Part shown: positions 26,901 to 32,105 of the stretch, in pieces
Layout of the letters: each line of letters starts with the position of its first letter
How positions within the stretch are numbered: position 1 is the first letter of the stretch
From: an uncultured Bacteroidota bacterium
GTDB lineage: Bacteria > Bacteroidota > Bacteroidia > Chitinophagales > Saprospiraceae
DNA length: 32,105 nt
Assembly (NCBI GenBank): GCA_937870795.1
Contig: CALMWS010000001.1
Coordinates: forward strand, 1 to 32,105
Direction of reading: 5' to 3'
Notes under the pieces: model-generated
What the model was told of the DNA's origin: nothing
Database searches by the model: none
What the model saw: only the letters and a program-made list of their open reading frames with translations
Position numbers and translations under genes: made by a program

Positions 26901-27668
26901 AAAACCAACAGTTGTAGCATCATCAAAAACTCCGTTTTCAGGGGTTCCAATTATGTTTTTTAAAATTTGGATGCCAGTATTAGGATATGTTGCACTTTCT
27001 CCATTTGCATAAATTCCATGCCAACATCTTGTAATCACATTGTTTTCCACTTTTGTATTTATACTGCTATATGCACCAGTCGTAATGGAAGTTGAGTTAG
27101 ATAAAACGATACCATAATTTACTGTTGTGGATGTAGCAGAACTTCTGGACCCAATTATAATACAATTTTTAACCGTATTATTATCAGCCCCATCTGTACC
27201 AGTAGTACTATTTGATGAGAGTCTAACACATGCGATGCCTGTAGTAGTTGCTGTAACCGATTGGATCGTCAAGTTTCTTGTACCAGCGGTGCCAGGATCA
27301 TCACCGTCAATAGTAACATTATCAGCTCCGTTTAATTCAATTATACCTCTACTTGCTGTAGGGGCTGCTGCAGAATTTATAATCCAGTTTCCACCAGAAG
27401 GTCTAATAATCACTGAACTATAAGAGGAAGGGCTGGAGCTCTTTAAAAGAGCTGTTGGTGTTGCTGCCTCTGTGGTATTCCCTGTTACTGAAATAAGAAT
27501 GTCTCCTTGATGGGTACCAGCGTTTATTGCTGTAAAAGCAGCACTAATTGTTGTGTATGCCGTAGGACCCATATCACCCGCCGTTGCAGTTACACTAATT
27601 TGACTGTTGGCAATAATTGCACTGCACAAAGAAAAAATAAATAAGAAAACGCGTAAGTTCTTCATCAT
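20952..27668 (-). CDS. Giant secreted protein with two beta-helix regions and Ig-like modules
   Basis: A 2238-residue exported protein. Signal peptide about 1-22 (FIFSLCSAIIANSQ). First right-handed parallel beta-helix about 25-545, rich in N-NN-I repeats (NNTVKNCIII, VENNVITRC) and ending PDIGADEF; a beta-sandwich about 550-690; second beta-helix about 695-1180 starting NVGTGGDFATITEAI and again ending PDIGADEF. Ig/PKD-like modules follow, interrupted near 1430 by IGFTFNHRGKNYTTFGVS (a beta-sandwich also seen in other secreted proteins). The last 135 or so residues begin GSLRKAIECTAAGDTVFV, another beta-helix-like module. Unlike other large exported proteins here, no type A or B T9SS sorting domain is seen and the chain ends EIKNE. 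Likely a surface or released adhesin or glycan-binding protein; no catalytic motif found. Confidence 0.88.
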   Translation of the reverse strand: MMKNLRVFLFIFSLCSAIIANSQISVTATAGDMGPTAYTTISAAFTAINAGTHQGDILISVTGNTTEAATPTALLKSSSPSSYSSVIIRPSGGNWIINSAAAPTASRGIIELNGADNVTIDGDDPGTAGTRNLTIQSVTATTTGIACVRLSSNSTTGTDGADNNTVKNCIIIGSRSSATSTTVNYGIVLSNSTSITTGAYSSINTKVENNVITRCWHGIYANGESATYPNTGIQILKNIIGTPENGVFDDATTVGFRGIYIDYSAIAGTGALIQGNDIRVGVSTTGYSNTIAGIEVQTANFGITIDRNNIHDINQPSTAGWGAHGIYVTGSANNTSSTITNNFIRDCKMVVYQTSATSTFIPCGLFFTAGATNVNFINNTVVMNTQLGSGTNFSSFCVNSSVSGVNFSKFNNNILVNNATSTSAYCFYVSNTASISSANVNNNNYYSSGGNIGYYNGSARTTLANWQSATSKDNLSYNANPIFVSSTDLHLGYGITPSELESSGATVAITNVSNDFDNDARPGPAGSVNGGASKPDIGADEFDGVILDNTGPSISYTKLGFTCETNDRILANVEIVDLTGVPTSGTLVPRIYYAKKPAGGSLGSWSSQPGVLSAGTGQSGFWSFNIFVADMGGLILTDSVFYYVISQDLVTPSPNISSNPTGVIATNVNSITTPPPTVNKYSVNQTFTGVFNVGTGGDFATITEAINAYNTRCLTGPVTFLLTDATYNEASGMTVLANEFSSATNTLTIKPAPGIDASINTGTGNTVLRFAGTDYVTIDGSNNGTTSRNLTINYTGTVTGTVPVWIGSLGINQGVTNFTIKNCIVQNGSKGTGTSTTTTFGVFVGMANGGANGLDNDNVTIQNNHIRRCSYGIQAIGDGAGVMNNLQVLDNFIGDTLSDANSIARYGIFLGTADAALIKNNVIANVTHTDGANAWGINISTAVLNSEISGNKIYDINPVTTSGYGGKGIDINTANTSSNLLIKNNFISNIKGDGWSSLTLDAIVGIRIGASTACGGIKLYNNTINLGSGTFVGNASGSISAALYFGSTSTNMEVVNNILVTNLDNTTITTDKTYAIYSAAANTAFTAINYNDYFVSAPAGVLGFLTSDRVDLAAIQAGFGSNLNSQNIQPIFNSAKDLHLGSVSNLPFDNLGTMLAQVTTDIDGETRNAATPDIGADEFTFAGCGGQPMAGSISPMNSSKCVGNTQVITATGLSTGIGISYQWKIGPSGGPYVNVSGGSGATTASYTTSALTAGTYYYVLETTCMNSGQSNISNEFTLTVNPLPSLNLSPSGTTETCGNGSQLYTTTTDPGTTYIWKKNGTAISGETSSSYTATTTGTYEIVVTSSATGCKDSTKASFQILNKPVINATATPALVCTGANSQLSSGSDTLIADYTFLGSSGTYTPISGTSVTFSTQDDDGVFNLPIGFTFNHRGKNYTTFGVSTNGYVQLGATSTPSVISNALATNVDIIAALWDDNNMTGGSVQYITTGSMPNRVLTVQWTGMHVGSSGSASNPTIDCQIILYEGSNNINIVFGSTSSALVSTTASIGVSGGAGDYLSIYPQNPSSLSTVSSTAENNTISSALNFPSGTTYALNAANLTYNWSPATFLSSTNVPNPMANGVSATTTYIVTITNSTSGCSKLDTVTITTEPLSIQATATAMNICAGGGSTLNVTLNGGGAPFTFIWNDGSMNIGTSQSVMVTPSSSTTYTVTVSDACGTTSSSSVVITVNPNPTATLTPSGTSNICQGQTQVYTATTDIGDSYIWKRNGNMISGANTSSYGATLAGDYMVVVSVSATGCKDSSSIATLKVNPNPSTINISPSSSDGCSNTIVPLVASGGALDVNNTIGTGTSSNTFSTPYKGFYGGNKVQFLYTASELTAAGLFTSSQITSVGMSISAFTSPYTFNGFTIAMKNTSSSTLTTTLESGTTTVLNPTNYTLSGTAPFNVTHILNTPFTWDGTSNLIVEYCFNNNNGGGVSSNSANVNSHTAAGNFTSYYSADNTPDVCGTPGTATVSTTRPNITFNYNIPVTKSWSPTSGLFTDIAGTIAYMGENLSAVYANPTTSTTYTVTATSASGCTNTASVNVGITGDEVMNENNDGTGSLRKAIECTAAGDTVFVSSGSVNLINLLTQLNIDKPLLILDDNGSPVMLKFDFSSGALMSETNGGFKVGTMGNVTLDNIHVKHVANDATHPVIKNEGILTLKNSKVTGETGNTVPPVVQNATGATINAEGSSEIKNE
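22230..23825 (-). repeat. Pair of homologous Ig-like modules inside the giant protein
   Basis: Two modules of about 80 residues are clearly related: one near 23590-23825 (SPSGTTETCGNGSQLYTTTT, YIWKKNGTAISG, SSATGCKDS) and one near 22230-22480 (TPSGTSNICQGQTQVYTATT, YIWKRNGNMISG, VSATGCKDS). At DNA level an 18-base stretch (22266-22283 and 23613-23630) is identical. They are separated by unrelated modules, so this is a dispersed rather than tandem duplication. Confidence 0.75.
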
Positions 27669-27702
27669 ACCAGATTAAAGTTTGGTTATATTGTTTAACC
27701 CT

Positions 27703-27733
27703 CAAATTTAACCGTTAACTTTTGTCTGACAAA
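27703..27733 (-). promoter_or_regulatory. Promoter of the giant beta-helix gene
   Basis: On the minus strand TTTG (27730-27733) and TAAATTTG (27703-27710) are 19 bases apart, an exact fit to the Bacteroidota TTTG-N19-TAnnTTTG promoter. Transcription would start near 27696, about 28 bases before the ATG. AT-rich DNA upstream to 27860 could act as an UP element. Confidence 0.65.
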
Positions 27734-27860
27734 GTAATTTTTATAGGAAATTGTGGTTTTGACATTAAATTTCGATTAAAATTTAATTTTCAATCAATTA
27801 TATTGTTACAGCGTCTAATTTATGCCCCAACGAAATTTTATTTTATCGTTTGTTGCCACA

Positions 27861-27889
27861 AATAAAAAAGCCCGGCTCTCACCGGGCTT
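27861..27889 (-). terminator. Intrinsic terminator downstream of dnaK
   Basis: AAGCCCGG / CCGGGCTT (27868-27875 and 27882-27889) with a six-base loop, followed on the minus strand by TTTTTTATTT. It lies 195 bases past the dnaK stop codon, with the fold-back element in between. Confidence 0.85.
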
Positions 27890-27905
27890 CCCACAATCCT
27901 TATTT

Positions 27906-28067
27906 GTAACTCTTCAGGTGGCTGCTTTCAGATTAAAAAATTTGGCAATTTTGAGTCAGATGAGGCTCATTTGAGGAATCATAGCAGCGCTATGGTGACG
28001 AGAATAGCCGAGATATCACACAAAATTGACTTTTTTTAATCGAAATTGAGTACACCTGAAGAGTTAC
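27906..28067. repeat. 162-bp fold-back element with perfect 15-bp terminal inverted repeats
   Basis: GTAACTCTTCAGGTG at 27906-27920 is exactly repeated in inverse orientation at 28053-28067. Inside, GATTAAAAAA/TTTTTTAATC and CAATTTTG/CAAAATTG continue the pairing, so the two arms of about 45 bases are largely complementary; the centre holds small hairpins. The outer flanks are CCTTATTT (27898-27905) and CCTTCTTT (28068-28075), 7 of 8 identical, resembling an aged target-site duplication. No open frame is inside. It is either a MITE-like non-autonomous element or the core of a structured RNA; the flanking duplication favours the first. Confidence 0.7.
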
Positions 28068-28084
28068 CCTTCTTTAAAATAATC

Positions 28085-29989
28085 CTATTTTTTGTCCTGA
28101 ACTTCTTCAAATTCTACATCGGTAATGTCATCAGCACCACTGGGCTGCCCTTGCTGTGCACCACCCTGAGCCTGACCTCCCGCTGCCTGCTGGGCATTGT
28201 AGATGTCCTGACTTGCTGCCATAAAGGCATCATTCAGGGTCTTGGTGGTGCTCTGTATTGCCTCTACATCCTGATTTTTGTGCGCTTCCTTCAATTGCGC
28301 CAGTGCTGTATCTATGGCTGACCGCTTATCAGCAGGTATCTTATCTCCAAACTCTGAAAGTTGCTTTTCTGTCTGGAAAATCAAGCTGTCAGCCTGATTA
28401 ATGGCCTCGGCTTTTTCTCTCGCTGCTTTATCTGAATCGGCATTGGCAGCTGCTTCTGCTTTCATTTTTTCGATTTCTTCTTTTGAAAGCCCTGTGGATG
28501 CCTCTATCCTGATGTTTTGCTGCTTGCCTGTGCCTTTGTCCATGGCGGATACACTCAGTATGCCGTTGGCGTCTATGTCAAATGATACTTCAATCTGTGG
28601 TACTCCCCTCGGTGCCGGTGGAATGCCATCCAGGATAAACCTGCCTATTGCCCGGTTGTCCCTGGCCATTGGCCGCTCTCCCTGCAAGATGTGGATCTCC
28701 ACACTGGGCTGGTTATCAGCCGCTGTACTATAGGTTTTTGATTTTTTGGTAGGAATGGTTGAATTGGACTCTATTACCACATCATACATACCTCCCATCA
28801 CTTCAATACCCATTGACAAAGGCGTCACATCGAGCAACAACACATCTTTTACATCACCACTCAATACCCCGCCCTGGATGGCAGCGCCTATGGCTACCAC
28901 TTCATCGGGATTTACCGACTTGTTGGGCTTCTTTCCAAAAAACGCTTCAACAGCTTCCTGGATCTTGGGTATCCGGGTACTTCCTCCTACAAGGATTACT
29001 TCATCGATGTCTCCTTTGTCAAGCCCGGCATCTCTCAGGGCATCGGCACAGGGTTTTAATGTTCTTTGTACCAGGGAGTCGGCCAATTGCTCAAATTTTG
29101 CCCTGCTCAATTTGGTTACAAGGTGTTTGGGCACGCCATCTACTGCGGTAACATATGGCAGGTTGATTTCGGTCTCTGCTGAGGATGAAAGCTCAATTTT
29201 AGCCTTTTCAGCCGCTTCTTTCAGCCTTTGCAGGGCCATGGGGTCTTTTCTAAGGTCAATATTCTCCTGTGACTTGAAACTTTCTGCCAGCCAGTCGATG
29301 ATCACCTGGTCAAAGTCATCTCCCCCCAGGTGGGTATCGCCATTGGTGGATTTTACCTCAAATACGCCATCACCCAATTCCAGGATGGAAATATCGAAGG
29401 TACCGCCACCCAGGTCATAAACCGCAATGGTAGAATCGTGGTGTTTTTTATCCAGGCCATAAGCCAATGCAGCTGCCGTAGGCTCGTTGATGATCCTTTG
29501 TACTTTTAAACCTGCTATTTCCCCGGCTTCTTTGGTTGCCTGTCTTTGTGAATCGTTGAAGTAAGCTGGAACGGTAATTACAGCTTCTGTTACGGTTTGC
29601 CCCAGAAAGTCTTCTGCTGTTTTTTTCATTTTTTGCAGAATCATGGCTGAAATTTCCTGTGGCGTGTACTGCCTGCCATCGATGTCTACCCGTGGGGTAT
29701 CATTGTCTCCCTTATCTACTTTATATGCCACTCTAGAGGCTTCGGTGCCTACCTCAGAAAAACGGTTGCCCATAAATCTTTTGATGGATGCCACGGTCCT
29801 CTTTGGGTTGGTGATCGCCTGACGTTTGGCGGGATCTCCTACTTTGCGTTCGCCGTTATCCAAAAATGCTACCACAGATGGGGTGGTTCTTCTTCCCTCT
29901 TCATTGGGTATTACTACCGGGTCATTGCCCTCCATCACGGCTACGCATGAGTTGGTGGTTCCCAGGTCAATTCCTATAATTTTTCCCAT
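28085..29989 (-). CDS. dnaK: Molecular chaperone DnaK (Hsp70)
   Basis: A 634-residue cytoplasmic Hsp70 that binds exposed hydrophobic peptides in an ATP-driven cycle with DnaJ and GrpE. The ATPase domain starts [21 protein letters not shown] and contains [16 protein letters not shown] and [13 protein letters not shown]; the linker region shows [15 protein letters not shown]; the substrate domain and helical lid follow, ending in a Gly/Gln-rich stretch and [15 protein letters not shown]. Length is normal. ATG 29989 is the true start; the frame happens to stay open to 30040. It stands alone: no dnaJ or grpE neighbours, divergent from an M28 peptidase gene. No TAnnTTTG box is seen upstream, but TGTCA/TGACA repeats are, perhaps reflecting heat-shock control. 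Confidence 0.98.
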   Translation of the reverse strand: MGKIIGIDLGTTNSCVAVMEGNDPVVIPNEEGRRTTPSVVAFLDNGERKVGDPAKRQAITNPKRTVASIKRFMGNRFSEVGTEASRVAYKVDKGDNDTPRVDIDGRQYTPQEISAMILQKMKKTAEDFLGQTVTEAVITVPAYFNDSQRQATKEAGEIAGLKVQRIINEPTAAALAYGLDKKHHDSTIAVYDLGGGTFDISILELGDGVFEVKSTNGDTHLGGDDFDQVIIDWLAESFKSQENIDLRKDPMALQRLKEAAEKAKIELSSSAETEINLPYVTAVDGVPKHLVTKLSRAKFEQLADSLVQRTLKPCADALRDAGLDKGDIDEVILVGGSTRIPKIQEAVEAFFGKKPNKSVNPDEVVAIGAAIQGGVLSGDVKDVLLLDVTPLSMGIEVMGGMYDVVIESNSTIPTKKSKTYSTAADNQPSVEIHILQGERPMARDNRAIGRFILDGIPPAPRGVPQIEVSFDIDANGILSVSAMDKGTGKQQNIRIEASTGLSKEEIEKMKAEAAANADSDKAAREKAEAINQADSLIFQTEKQLSEFGDKIPADKRSAIDTALAQLKEAHKNQDVEAIQSTTKTLNDAFMAASQDIYNAQQAAGGQAQGGAQQGQPSGADDITDVEFEEVQDKK

Positions 29990-30124
29990 TGTATTTGTTT
30001 TAGTTTTTTGTTTCTTTTCTCTTATCAATTGATGTGCCATGCCGTTTTTATGCTTTTTATTGTCTTTTTTACTGAAATCATGTCAGTAAAATGCCGATTC
30101 AACCTGTAAAAATTGCAGTTATAG

Positions 30125-30146
30125 TGTCATTTTGTCTAATATGACA
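30125..30146. promoter_or_regulatory. Palindromic site TGTCAT-N10-ATGACA in the dnaK / peptidase divergent region
   Basis: Perfect 6-base half sites at 30125-30130 and 30141-30146. Further TGTCA (30081) and TGACA (30150) copies lie nearby. The symmetry and the position, 136 bases before the dnaK start and 60 before the peptidase start, suit a regulator binding site. The regulator is unknown. Confidence 0.4.
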
Positions 30147-30178
30147 TACTGACAAGGCTCGCTTTCATGGCTATTCTG

Positions 30179-30186
30179 TATTTTTG
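30179..30186 (+). promoter_or_regulatory. -7 promoter box of the M28 peptidase gene
   Basis: TATTTTTG matches TAnnTTTG exactly and lies 19 bases before ATG 30206. No good TTTG -33 box is present. Its place supports ATG 30206 rather than 30167 as the start codon. Confidence 0.4.
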
Positions 30187-30205
30187 CGTCACAAAATTTT
30201 TATCC

Positions 30206-31447
30206 ATGTCCAGACTGTTTATCTACCTTTTTTCTTTTTTGCTTTTTGTTTCCTGCTCCCGCAAAATGGACATTCCGGGCGAAGATCCGGTGCAGGGCAT
30301 GACCATCGACATTGGTTTTTTGGCTTCCGATGAAATGGAAGGTAGAGAAATTGGTACGGCGGGTGAATCCAAAGCTGCCACCTACATTTCAGACAGATTC
30401 AAAGAAATAGGGCTCAAACCAGCTGGTACAGAAGGTTATTATCAGCCATTTTCAAGAAAAATCAAAGGCAACCCGCATGCCACCGAAGCCGCAGCCGATG
30501 ATCCTGTAATTTATGGTAAAAATGTCATTGCCCTGCTCGACAATAAGGCAGCCAATACCATTGTGATAGGAGCTCATTTTGATCACCTGGGCTACGGCAA
30601 AGAAGGATCTCTTTACACCGGTGCCCCCGCCATCCACAATGGAGCCGATGACAATGCCAGCGGTGTTGCCATGATGCTGTACCTGGCTGAAACTTTAAAA
30701 AAGAGTAAGTTGAAAAACAACAACTACCTTTTTATAGCTTTCTCCGGTGAAGAAAAGGGTCTTTGGGGGTCCAACTATTTTGTCAACCATCCTACCCTGC
30801 CCATCGCCAATATGAATTATATGATCAACATGGATATGGTGGGCAGGTTGAATCAGGACCGACAATTGGCTGTAAGCGGTACAGGTACGTCTGTTGCATT
30901 TGCAGATGTGCTTCAAAGTGCCAATACCGCAGCACTCAAATTAAAGTTGTCGGAATCAGGTGTCGGACCCTCTGACCACACTTCTTTTTACCTGCAAAGC
31001 CTGCCTGTGCTGGCCTTTTTTACAGGACAACACGAAGATTACCATAAGCCCAGTGACGACATTCAGCTTTTAAATTTTTCAGGAATGAGGGAAGTATCGG
31101 CTTATGTTTACAGAGTCATTCAGGGGCTGGATGGTAAAGGAAAACTTACCTATATTAAGACTAAGGATGAATCTACCGATGCACCGAGATTTACGGTATC
31201 CCTTGGTGTGATCCCTGATTACCTCTATGATGGCAAAGGCATGAGAATCGATGGCGTGAGAGAAGGAAAACCCGCACACAAAGCCGACTTACAGAAAGGG
31301 GACATCGTACTCAAAATGAATGATATGGAAATTTCTGACATGATGTCGTACATGAAGGCATTGGCGGCTTTCAAACAAGGAGAGTCGGCTACCCTGGTTA
31401 TCAAAAGAGGCGATCAGGAAATGGTCAAACAAGTTAAGTTTGAATAA
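30206..31447 (+). CDS. M28 family zinc aminopeptidase lipoprotein with C-terminal PDZ domain
   Basis: A 413-residue exported peptidase. A hydrophobic leader ends in FVSC, so Cys17 is probably lipidated, although the lipobox is loose. The catalytic M28 domain shows the co-catalytic zinc ligands: His124 and Asp126 (AHFDHLG), Asp148 (NGADDNASG), Glu182 as base with Glu183 as ligand (SGEEKGLWG), Asp210 (NMDMVGR) and His280 (HEDYHKPSDD). The usual inserted PA domain is absent. From about residue 325 a PDZ domain (IDGVREGKPAHKADLQKGD) may bind C-termini or help oligomerise. It probably trims peptides at the cell envelope. It converges with the GT2 gene 7 bp downstream and is divergent from dnaK. 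Confidence 0.92.
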   Translation: MSRLFIYLFSFLLFVSCSRKMDIPGEDPVQGMTIDIGFLASDEMEGREIGTAGESKAATYISDRFKEIGLKPAGTEGYYQPFSRKIKGNPHATEAAADDPVIYGKNVIALLDNKAANTIVIGAHFDHLGYGKEGSLYTGAPAIHNGADDNASGVAMMLYLAETLKKSKLKNNNYLFIAFSGEEKGLWGSNYFVNHPTLPIANMNYMINMDMVGRLNQDRQLAVSGTGTSVAFADVLQSANTAALKLKLSESGVGPSDHTSFYLQSLPVLAFFTGQHEDYHKPSDDIQLLNFSGMREVSAYVYRVIQGLDGKGKLTYIKTKDESTDAPRFTVSLGVIPDYLYDGKGMRIDGVREGKPAHKADLQKGDIVLKMNDMEISDMMSYMKALAAFKQGESATLVIKRGDQEMVKQVKFE

Positions 31448-31454
31448 ACACGTC

Positions 31455-32105
31455 TTATTTGCTGACTATTTCTTTGATGACATACAGCGGTCTGCCTTTG
31501 GTTTGAAAAAAGATGCGCAGTACGTATTCTCCCAATAAGCCGATGGCCATCATTTGGGCACCCCCAAATAAGGTGATGAGTAAAATAATGGCCGTAAAAC
31601 CCCTGGGAGCGGTGTCATACACGATTTTTTCAAATAAGATCCACGCCAGGTAGCCCCCGGATATAAAGATGGTAAGCATGCCAATCAAGGTGATAAACTG
31701 GATGGGTGCTTCGCTAAAGTTGAATACACCATTAAAGGCGAGTTTGAATAGTTTCGAAATGGGATATTTGGTATCACCGTCGGCCCGGGCGTCTCTGTGG
31801 TAGGCTATGCCGGTCTGATTGAATCCTATCCAGCTTCGCATGCCCCTTATATACCTGCTTTCTTCAGGCATGGAGTTGAGGTGGTCTACTACCCTCCTGC
31901 TCATGATACAAAAGTCTCCGCTGTCGATGGGTATGGCAATGTTGGTCAATTTTGACTGCAGCCGGTAAAAGCCTGCATAGGCCCACTGCTTCCACCATAC
32001 TTCTTTTCTTGTTTGTCTGATGGCGTAGACCACATCGTAACCTTCTTTCAGTTTTGCGTAGAAGGGATGGATCAACTCTGGTGGATCCTGCAAATCACCG
32101 TCCAG
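31455..32105 (-). CDS. GT2 family glycosyltransferase, DPM1/GtrB/ArnC-like (partial, 5' end beyond window)
   Basis: Only the C-terminal 216 residues are in the window; the frame is still open at the edge, where the last visible residues LDGDLQDPPEL form the DxD-containing LQDP motif of polyprenyl-phosphate glycosyltransferases. SGDFCIMSRRVV and RYIRGMRSWIG are further family blocks. Two C-terminal membrane helices (about IQFITLIGMLTIFISGGYLA and FTAIILLITLFGGAQMMAIG) are followed by a cytosolic tail ending YVIKEIVSK. Such enzymes load a sugar from a nucleotide donor onto undecaprenyl phosphate. GT-C enzymes such as the TMTC-like protein at 11713-13719 use such lipid-linked sugars, but a link is only a possibility. 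Confidence 0.9.
   Translation of the reverse strand: MDGDLQDPPELIHPFYAKLKEGYDVVYAIRQTRKEVWWKQWAYAGFYRLQSKLTNIAIPIDSGDFCIMSRRVVDHLNSMPEESRYIRGMRSWIGFNQTGIAYHRDARADGDTKYPISKLFKLAFNGVFNFSEAPIQFITLIGMLTIFISGGYLAWILFEKIVYDTAPRGFTAIILLITLFGGAQMMAIGLLGEYVLRIFFQTKGRPLYVIKEIVSK

Noticed and set aside
28746-29420. 224-codon open frame opposite dnaK
   Set aside because: A long antisense frame over dnaK is a known artefact of its codon usage; the Ser/Pro-rich translation has no domain and dnaK itself is certain.
1-32105. CRISPR arrays, tRNA/rRNA genes, prophage or defence genes
   Set aside because: No regularly spaced repeats, cloverleaf sequences, integrase or nuclease-type genes were seen; all large genes are typical chromosomal functions.

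Overview
The window looks like ordinary chromosome of a free-living member of the phylum Bacteroidota, probably near the Saprospiria or a related Cytophagia/Chitinophagia-like lineage. The evidence is type IX secretion (T9SS) components and cargo carrying both type A and type B C-terminal sorting domains, DUF2853 and DUF4293 proteins typical of the phylum, and promoters matching the Bacteroidota TTTG / TAnnTTTG pattern. The genus cannot be fixed from this sequence. Base composition is about 40-45% GC by eye, with an AT-richer central part in the 6.7 kb beta-helix gene.

Layout. Positions 1-1170 hold the end of a tryptophan operon (trpA) and a small DUF2853 gene, closed by a bidirectional terminator. 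Positions 1194-9160 (minus) form a three-gene surface unit read in the order PorP/SprF-like membrane protein, PorE-like TPR/propeller/OmpA lipid-envelope protein, and a 1499-residue PKD-type adhesin with a type B sorting domain. Positions 9467-11030 are an OsmC-like gene followed 7 bp later by metZ (sulfur assimilation into methionine). A small membrane protein gene converges on it. Positions 11713-16862 (plus) hold a TMTC-like GT-C glycosyltransferase with TPRs, shikimate kinase (sharing one base), an exported alpha/beta hydrolase with a type A sorting domain, and a HGSNAT/NagX-like acyltransferase. Positions 16870-19352 (minus) are a translationally coupled FAD amino-acid-oxidase-like gene and Xaa-Pro aminopeptidase, divergent from a DUF4293 gene. 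Positions 19855-20861 (minus) hold a queuosine-precursor transporter and a likely 37-residue small protein just before a strong terminator. Positions 20952-27668 (minus) are one giant secreted beta-helix/Ig-like protein that lacks a recognisable T9SS sorting domain. Positions 28085-29989 (minus) are dnaK, divergent from an M28 peptidase lipoprotein gene. The window ends inside a GT2 dolichol-phosphate-mannose-synthase-like gene.

The most unusual non-coding signal lies between dnaK and the giant gene. It is a 162-bp fold-back sequence bounded by perfect 15-bp inverted repeats and flanked by nearly identical 8-mers (7 of 8). It sits between the dnaK stop codon and what looks like the dnaK terminator. 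It could be a miniature inverted-repeat transposable element that split dnaK from its terminator, or a structured RNA. Other points of note are the 37-codon gene, a palindromic TGTCAT/ATGACA site in the dnaK/peptidase divergent region, and the giant cell-surface protein whose C-terminal beta-helix module is GC-richer than the rest.
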